This document shows positions 31,471 through 36,363 of a DNA stretch of 36,363 nt, in pieces. The stretch spans positions 1 through 36,363 of the IMG/VR virus record IMGVR_UViG_3300028400_000019. One strand, 5' to 3'. Position 1 is the first letter of the stretch. The number at the start of each line of letters is the position of its first letter. Source of the DNA: a virus. The notes beneath the pieces are model-generated. The model was not told where the DNA came from and searched no databases. It worked only from the letters and a program-made list of their open reading frames with translations. The position numbers were made by a program, and so were the translations under genes.

Positions 31471-31505
31471 GCCCCTAATATTCGCGGGTTCGCTCAAGTG
31501 TCCTG
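31471..31505 (-). promoter_or_regulatory. Conserved upstream element, copy A
   Basis: CAGGACACTTGAGCGAACCC then GCGAATATTAGGGGC, ending at the -35 box. It begins two bases after the terminase stop codon. GCGAA occurs twice, nine to ten bases apart (about one helical turn), a feature shared by copies A-C in part. Confidence 0.72.
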
Positions 31506-31506
31506 C

Positions 31507-32906
31507 TCACCAGGCCACCGGGTACACCGAGCCCAGCGCCACCTTGCGCACCGCCCAGGCCACCGCGCACGCAGATATGGTGTCCGGCAGATGCCCCCGC
31601 CCCCACACGTCCCGCACCGACGCTCGCCTGTGCTCGCGGTACAGCGGCTCAACGCGCGGCATCGCCAGCTCCCCGTGCTCAACAGCCACGAAATACCGGT
31701 TGAGCACGTCGGTCCTCGCCTTGCCCACCAGCACGATCCCCACCGCCGGCGTCCGCAGATAGTCGCCAGCCACGTCGCCGACACCCGTGGCGTCGTAGGC
31801 GGCCGGCACCAGCGCCGCCACTCCGGGCATCACCTCCACCCGCCCACCCGCCGGCACCACCCGATACAACCCCGCAACCCGGTCATACGCCTCCACCATC
31901 ACCGGCCAGGGGCGCCGCTGGTCCCGGTACGCGGCCACCAACCGGGCCGGCGTGCAGTCCACCCGGAGCACCACCACCACCGTCCAGTCGCGCTTCTTGG
32001 CCCAGTCACCCCCAACGGCGTAGGCGGCCCCGTCCGCCGGCGGCTCGAACACCACCAGCTCCCCGGGCGGCAGCTCCGGCACCTCCGCAGGAAGGGAGAA
32101 CGCCGCGTCCACCTGGTCGGACGCCATCACCACGGCCCCCTCGTCCGGCTCTTGCAGCTCCACCTCCACCTCCCACGCCCGGTCGCTCATCACCCGCCGC
32201 TTGGCCTCCACCTCGGCCCGTGCCAGCCAGCCGTGCGGCTCCAGGGTCTCGCGATAACACCACTCGTAGACGGGCCACCCCCGCTCCGCGGCCCGGTCCA
32301 GAATCGCCGCCATGGTCCCGGACGGATACTGGTGCGTCGATGAAAGCACCGTCTGCTGCGGAACCGGCCCGAGTGCGCGCCGCGCGCCCATGGGTTGGCC
32401 CAGTGCGTCATCCAGAATCCGCAGCTCCATTTCGTCGATCTCATCACAGCGCAACCGTTGCGGATGCGGCCCGCGCACCGATTTCGATGACGCGGTTAGC
32501 GCCTTGACGCGCCCCCCGTGCTTTAGGCGCGTCTCGGTGACCGTCGATTCCCGGGCCAGCAGCCGCCGCACAGCGTCCCTCGAGGTCCAGGCCGCTACGT
32601 ACTCATGCACGCGCTTCGACTGTTCCCCGGAGCCCCGAGCACGGTGATCTCCGCCCCGAGCGTCACGGCCTCCATCATCGCCAAGGCGCCCAACAGGTAC
32701 GTTTTGCCGGCCAGCCCCCGGGAGCCCTTCCACACCGCCACCGGCGACCGCGCGAAGTAGGCGTCGGCGAACGCGCGCCACGGCGTCGTATGGTGCTCGC
32801 AACACGGCTTCGCCGGAATCCGCACGCCCAGCACCAGGCCGACAGCCCGCCAGAGTTGCCGTTCGGTTCGGATCGGCAGCTCCAGCCTTACCTCGTTACT
32901 CGGCAT
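31507..32906 (-). CDS. terL: Large terminase subunit, needs a -1 frameshift
   Basis: Read as two frames. From ATG 32906 the first frame gives 91 residues with a Walker A-like SRGLAGKTYLLGAL and AEITVLG. At the GGGG run 32636-32633 the reading must move -1 to continue GSGEQSKRVHEYVAAWTSRD, CDEIDEMELRILDDALGQP (Walker B) and the RNase H-like nuclease (VGGDWAKKRDWTVVVVLR, AYDATGVGDVAGDYL), ending at 31507. Reconstructed length about 466 residues, usual for the family. It powers DNA packaging and cuts concatemers. The shift equals one missing G: sequencing error, mutation or recoding. Without it the motor is lost. Confidence 0.88.
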
Positions 32907-33432
32907 CGCCGGCCGGTTGCCCGTCCGGGCCGTACTCTCCAGGACGCGGTGTCAGCTCCGGGTCGTCCTCGGCCGAGCCGGCGAACACCAGGATCGTGCG
33001 CCCGCGCTCCTCTCGCAGCGGCTCCCCGCCCGTGGTCACGTCCACGTCCACCACCCGCCGGCCCCAGCGCTCCGGCGCACGGCGCTCGAGCCGCCACGCC
33101 GCCGCCCGCCAGTCCTCCGCCGCCGCCCGCGCGATGTACCCCAGCAGGATGGACTCGGCCTCCGCCATCGCGCGCGATACTGCGTCGGAAAATGCCGCCG
33201 CCCGCTTGTCGAAATCGGTCTGCTTCGACGGCGGCACCCTCCCCGCCCTCACCCGCGCCCCCCTCTTGAGCCACCCGTACACGGTGTCTTTGTTGACGCC
33301 GGCCAACGCCGCCGCGGTCTCCATGTAGTGCCCGAGTCGCAGCGCCCCCACGATGGTCCGCTGCACCTCATCGGTCAGCAGGTCGGGGCGCCCCGCCCTC
33401 CGGCGCCTCGAGGACCTCTTGTCGTCACTCAT
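32896..33432 (-). CDS. terS: Small terminase subunit
   Basis: 178 residues. An N-terminal helix-turn-helix (RPDLLTDEVQRTIVGALRLG, then AAALAGVNKDTVYGWLKRG) recognises the packaging site; a central helical oligomerisation region (FSDAVSRAMAEAESILLGYI) and a beta-rich tail follow, as in other phage small terminases. ATGA overlap with the methyltransferase upstream and an 11-base overlap with the large subunit downstream indicate strict coupling. Confidence 0.88.
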   Translation of the reverse strand: MSDDKRSSRRRRAGRPDLLTDEVQRTIVGALRLGHYMETAAALAGVNKDTVYGWLKRGARVRAGRVPPSKQTDFDKRAAAFSDAVSRAMAEAESILLGYIARAAAEDWRAAAWRLERRAPERWGRRVVDVDVTTGGEPLREERGRTILVFAGSAEDDPELTPRPGEYGPDGQPAGDAE

Positions 33433-35045
33433 GCGTCACCCCCTTGCTCGCGCACCGGCTCCAGGCCGAGCCGGGCCAGCCGCTCCAGACACACGGCCAC
33501 GTAGTCCGGCACCAGCTCCACACCGCACGCCACGCGCCCGCGATTCTCGGCCGCTACCAGCGTTGTCCCGGTCCCGAGGAACGGATCATATACCAGCCCG
33601 CCCGGCTCACAGGACGTCACCACGGCCCGCTCCACCAGCCCCACCGGTTTCGGCGTGGCGTGGCCCCACCGCTCGGCCCCGGTCACGGTGGAGAACTCCC
33701 ACACGTCCGTCATGGCATCGTGAACGTTGTCGAAGTAGCCGCGCGGAATCTCAGGGCGGCCCCCCGGGCCGGCGGTGTCCGCTCCCGGGGCCGGCCTCAG
33801 CCCGCCGAGCGCCAACATTTCCTCCCAGGTCAGCCCGAACGCCAGCCCTCCGGCGGCCTCGCGCATGCGGTCATAGTGCGCCCGGTTCGGCACCACAAAC
33901 TGGCTCCGCTGGAAGAAGTGCCCGGCCATGGTGGCCGTCCCGAGCACCCGGTTCACGTCCGCCGTTGACCACCCCGCGAGCCGCTTCTGCTCCACCAGAT
34001 AGTCCAGGATCGGCGCCAGCTCCTCGCGGAAGTCGTCCTTGGCCGGCGCGCGGTCAACCACCCCGCGGATGAGGAACAACGCCCGCTCGGTTTGCGGCAC
34101 GAACGTCCGCGGGCCGTCGAGTCTCTGTCCTTGTGCGGTCGGTTTCACCCACACCAGCTCGTTGCGGAACGATACCCGCCGCGCGTCCATGTCCTGGTAC
34201 CACCACCACCACAGCCGCTCCGGGAGCCCCCACACGTAGGCGCTCGCATACTCCCACATGTGCGGCTCCACGGCCTCCCACCACCCCCGCATTAGCGCCG
34301 CCCACTCCTCTCGGGCCAGGTTGTCGTTCTCCACCCCCTCCCGCTCCTTGCCCATCCCGTAGGGCGGGTCGGCAAACACCAGCCGCACCTCCCCACCGCC
34401 GAGCGCCGCGGCCACCGTCTCCGGGTCGGTGGCGTCGCCGCAGACGATCCTGTGGCCGCCCCCTTCGACGGTCACGCTCGGGATCACCCACACGTCGCCG
34501 GGTCGCACGCCCCACCTCCGCGCCAGGTCCTCCGTCTCAGCCGGCGCCACGTGCGCGTCCCTCCCGGGGGCCTCCCCGCCGGCCTCGGGGGCCTCACCGT
34601 GCAGCCGGCGCAGCAGCTCCTCGAGATCCTCCTGGTCGAAGCCGACGCCCAGCAGCCCCACCTCGCGCTCCAGCTCCGCCAGCACCTCGGCCAGCTCCGC
34701 CTCGTTCCAGCCGCCGGCCTCGGTGGCCCGGTTGTCGGCCACCAGGTACGCCAGGGCCTCGGCCTCGGAGCCGAACTCCAGGCCGCGCACCACCGGCACC
34801 AGCCACCGGCCGTCCTGCTCGCGCACGCCACGGGGGGGTGCCTCGCCGGCGTTGCGCATCACGGCCAGGGCCTCCGCGCGCCCGTGCCCGGCTACCAGCC
34901 GGCCCGTACCCTCATCCACCAAGAACGGCGCAACGAAGCCGAACCGGCGGATGCTCTGCACCAGCAGCCCCAGGTCGTGGTCCTTGGCGTTCCGCTCCGC
35001 CGGCCTCAGCTCCCCAAGGTCCACCCATTCGAGCCTGTGTTCCAC
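33429..35045 (-). CDS. ParB-domain / DNA methyltransferase fusion
   Basis: 538 residues. The N-terminal 110 residues are a ParB/Srx-like domain (LGELRPAERNAKDHD, GRLVAGHGRAEALAV). After a helical linker the methyltransferase has DPPYGMG (about 226, catalytic motif IV) before PFLGTGTTLVAAENRGRVAC (motif I, near the C-terminus), the beta-class order. It should methylate adenine-N6 or cytosine-N4. Such fusions protect phage DNA or mark it. GTG at 35045, five bases after GGAGG. Overlap with terS links it to packaging. Confidence 0.88.
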   Translation of the reverse strand: MEHRLEWVDLGELRPAERNAKDHDLGLLVQSIRRFGFVAPFLVDEGTGRLVAGHGRAEALAVMRNAGEAPPRGVREQDGRWLVPVVRGLEFGSEAEALAYLVADNRATEAGGWNEAELAEVLAELEREVGLLGVGFDQEDLEELLRRLHGEAPEAGGEAPGRDAHVAPAETEDLARRWGVRPGDVWVIPSVTVEGGGHRIVCGDATDPETVAAALGGGEVRLVFADPPYGMGKEREGVENDNLAREEWAALMRGWWEAVEPHMWEYASAYVWGLPERLWWWWYQDMDARRVSFRNELVWVKPTAQGQRLDGPRTFVPQTERALFLIRGVVDRAPAKDDFREELAPILDYLVEQKRLAGWSTADVNRVLGTATMAGHFFQRSQFVVPNRAHYDRMREAAGGLAFGLTWEEMLALGGLRPAPGADTAGPGGRPEIPRGYFDNVHDAMTDVWEFSTVTGAERWGHATPKPVGLVERAVVTSCEPGGLVYDPFLGTGTTLVAAENRGRVACGVELVPDYVAVCLERLARLGLEPVREQGGDA

Positions 35046-35079
35046 GTCCACCTCCAGCCGGGCCGCAGCCCGCGCCCCT

Positions 35080-35119
35080 AGTATAGCAACGCCCCGGAAT
35101 CGTTCCGCAGTCCCGGGGC
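35080..35119 (-). promoter_or_regulatory. Hairpin and extended -10 promoter before the methyltransferase
   Basis: TGCTATACT (35088-35080) is an extended -10 (TGn) without a good -35. Immediately upstream, gccccgg (35091-35097) and ccggggc (35113-35119) form a 7-bp stem, with an alternative inner stem cggaa/ttccg; this probably terminates the gene ending at 35153 and overlaps the promoter. The hundred-base gap has no gene. Confidence 0.5.
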
Positions 35120-35152
35120 CTTACTGCGCCGCCCGGCGCCGGTTGTTCGGTG

Positions 35153-35449
35153 TCAATGGCCCTCTAGGATCAAACGCGCGTCGTTGGCGGCACGGTTCGC
35201 GGCACCGGCCAGGGCCACGGTCAGCGTCCGCGGCGTGCTGGAGTCCACCATGCGCCGCCCGTGGTCCACGTCCGCGGCCACGCCAGCCTCCACCAGCTCC
35301 CGGCCGGTCAGAATACCCTTGGCGGCGCCCGCCATGTCCAGGACCTCGCCGCTCAAGTAGTTGACGCGGCGCACAAGCGCCGACGCCACCGCCGCCTGCG
35401 CGGTCAGCCGCTCCAGGGTCCTGTGCTCGGTCTCTGTTAGTCTCAGCAT
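35153..35449 (-). CDS. Unknown helical protein
   Basis: 98 residues, mostly helical (LTETEHRTLERLTAQAAVAS, ALAGAANRAANDARLILEG). No family recognised. The ATG at 35449 has AGGAGG five bases upstream in the shared cassette; a weak TTGACG lies at the end of the gene before it but no credible -10 follows. Confidence 0.7.
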   Translation of the reverse strand: MLRLTETEHRTLERLTAQAAVASALVRRVNYLSGEVLDMAGAAKGILTGRELVEAGVAADVDHGRRMVDSSTPRTLTVALAGAANRAANDARLILEGH

Positions 35450-35496
35450 CACTCCCTCCTTTCGCCTCGCATCGTGAGGGGCCGGGGCCGCCGGCG

Positions 35497-35904
35497 TCAA
35501 GCCTCATCTGCGCCCCCTCCGTCCTTGTCGCTGGCGTCCTGCCCGCTCCCCATCACCGCAGCCACGGTCTTGGCCACGGCCTCGGTCTGCTTGCGCAGGG
35601 CCTCCAGCTCGGCCCGCACCTGTGCCCGCTCCGATTCCAGCCTCAGCTCCGCCGCCCGGAGGAGCGGCCCCAGCGCCGTCCACGTCAGCGTCTCCCGTAG
35701 GGCCTCCTCGGCCGCTTTCCGCCCGCACGCCAGCCGACGCACCAGCTCCCACAGCTCATTGGGCGGCGTCACGCTGCGGCGCCACGCCCGCACGCCATCC
35801 GCCGCCCGGGCCAGCGCGCCGTACCGCTGCTCCGTCGTCTCTCGCCGGCGCACCAGCTCCGCCAGCTCCGGCACCACCTTGTCAATCGTATTCACGTAGC
35901 CCAT
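35497..35904 (-). CDS. Unknown coiled-coil protein
   Basis: 135 residues. DKVVPELAELVRRRETTEQR at the start and a long coiled coil at the end (LRLESERAQVRAELEALRKQ) with a Gly/Asp/Ala acidic tail. The ATG at 35904 has AGGAGG at five bases; its SD lies inside the end of the upstream gene. No function can be read. Confidence 0.72.
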   Translation of the reverse strand: MGYVNTIDKVVPELAELVRRRETTEQRYGALARAADGVRAWRRSVTPPNELWELVRRLACGRKAAEEALRETLTWTALGPLLRAAELRLESERAQVRAELEALRKQTEAVAKTVAAVMGSGQDASDKDGGGADEA

Positions 35905-36363
35905 CGTTCCCTCCTTTCGTGTTTCCGTCTCGGTCCGAGCCCCACCAGCCGTAGCGCTCCCGTACCGCGGTCTCCAGGGCCACCAGCCCCAGCAGCTCGG
36001 GACGGGTCCAGCCCTCCGCCTCCAGGCCGTCCAGGGCCTCGTTCCACGCCGGCCCGTCCGGCTCACAGTCCAGTAGCCGGGCCAGCCCGGCCAGCTCCTG
36101 CTCCTCGACGCGCCGCCCAGCAGCCAGCTCCACCGTCATGCGCTCCGCTTGCTGGCCCCCCACGCCCACCCACAGGGCCTCGGCCCGGGGGCGGGACCAC
36201 CCGAGCGCCGCGGCCAGATCCCGCGCCCGCACCTGCGCCCCGGGCCGGCCCCACACGCGCCGCGCCAGCGCCGCCGCCTTGGCCGTACTCATGCGCAGCG
36301 CGCCCACCGGTGTCGTGGTCACGTGCGCCACCAACATGCGCGGCAGCGCAGGCCAGGTATCGC
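35882..36363 (-). CDS. Unknown protein, 5' end outside window
   Basis: The frame has no stop up to the window edge, so the start may lie beyond 36363; internal ATGs at 36337 and 36292 have poor ribosome sites. A possible helix-turn-helix (QVRARDLAAALGWSRPRAEA) and a C-terminal region with WTRPELLGLVALETAVRERY are seen. A DNA-binding role is possible. At least 160 residues. Confidence 0.65.
   Translation of the reverse strand, partial: DTWPALPRMLVAHVTTTPVGALRMSTAKAAALARRVWGRPGAQVRARDLAAALGWSRPRAEALWVGVGGQQAERMTVELAAGRRVEEQELAGLARLLDCEPDGPAWNEALDGLEAEGWTRPELLGLVALETAVRERYGWWGSDRDGNTKGGNDGLREYD

Noticed and set aside
35121-35507. 128-residue minus-strand frame overlapping 35153-35449
   Set aside because: The other frame has the ideal ribosome cassette and a protein-like composition; this one is Arg/Gly-rich shadow sequence.

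Overview
The window is about 36 kb of a GC-rich tailed-phage genome with a siphovirus (lambda/HK97-like) structural plan. Every gene I can support lies on the minus strand, so transcription runs from high to low coordinates. The host is probably a GC-rich diderm: the lysis cassette ends in an Rz/Rz1-like spanin pair, which only makes sense with an outer membrane. Promoters are sigma-70-like and ribosome binding sites are strong GGAGG types. One secreted protein resembles, from memory, a domain common in Acidobacteria-type secretomes, but this is a weak host clue. No integrase, repressor, tRNA or CRISPR was seen, so lifestyle cannot be decided. Both ends are cut inside genes: a DnaB helicase at the left, an unknown protein at the right.

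Layout in transcription order (right to left). (1) 36363-35153: three small unknown genes. (2) 35045-31507: a ParB-domain/DNA methyltransferase fusion, small terminase and large terminase, start/stop overlapped; the large terminase is split by a -1 shift at a G run. (3) 31505-27527: two promoter-driven units of unknown, mostly alanine-rich helical proteins and a small zinc protein, with operator-like repeats and a UUCG-loop terminator. (4) 27360-14127: the late operon, starting at what looks like a leaderless promoter: portal, Mu F-like minor head protein, prohead protease, HK97-type capsid, small head proteins, connectors, tail completion and terminator proteins, tail tube, a G/GT chaperone pair with a canonical CCCTTTC slippery site, tape measure. 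(5) 14127-9690: tail tip (gpL-like with a -1 shift, a carbohydrate-binding-like tail protein, a gpJ-like host specificity protein). (6) 9690-6325: lysis (XhlA-like, M23 endolysin, secreted protein, holin-like membrane proteins, spanins). (7) 6130-2210: a recombination operon under its own promoter: ERF annealing protein fused to an SSB-like domain, PD-(D/E)XK nuclease, coiled-coil protein, winged helix, RuvC-like resolvase. (8) 2077-1: replication operon with its own promoter: DnaD/O-like initiator and DnaB helicase.

The most interesting regulatory structure is a 35-bp element found four times (6098, 27961, 28429, 31471), always abutting a TTGACA-type -35 box at the same spacing. It looks like the binding site of a phage or host regulator that coordinates the recombination operon with the unknown genes between terminase and portal. 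Non-structural genes also share a near-identical ribosome-binding cassette (GAAAGGAGGGANNGATG), while late genes use start/stop overlaps. Two G-rich tandem repeats with related flanks bracket the late operon.
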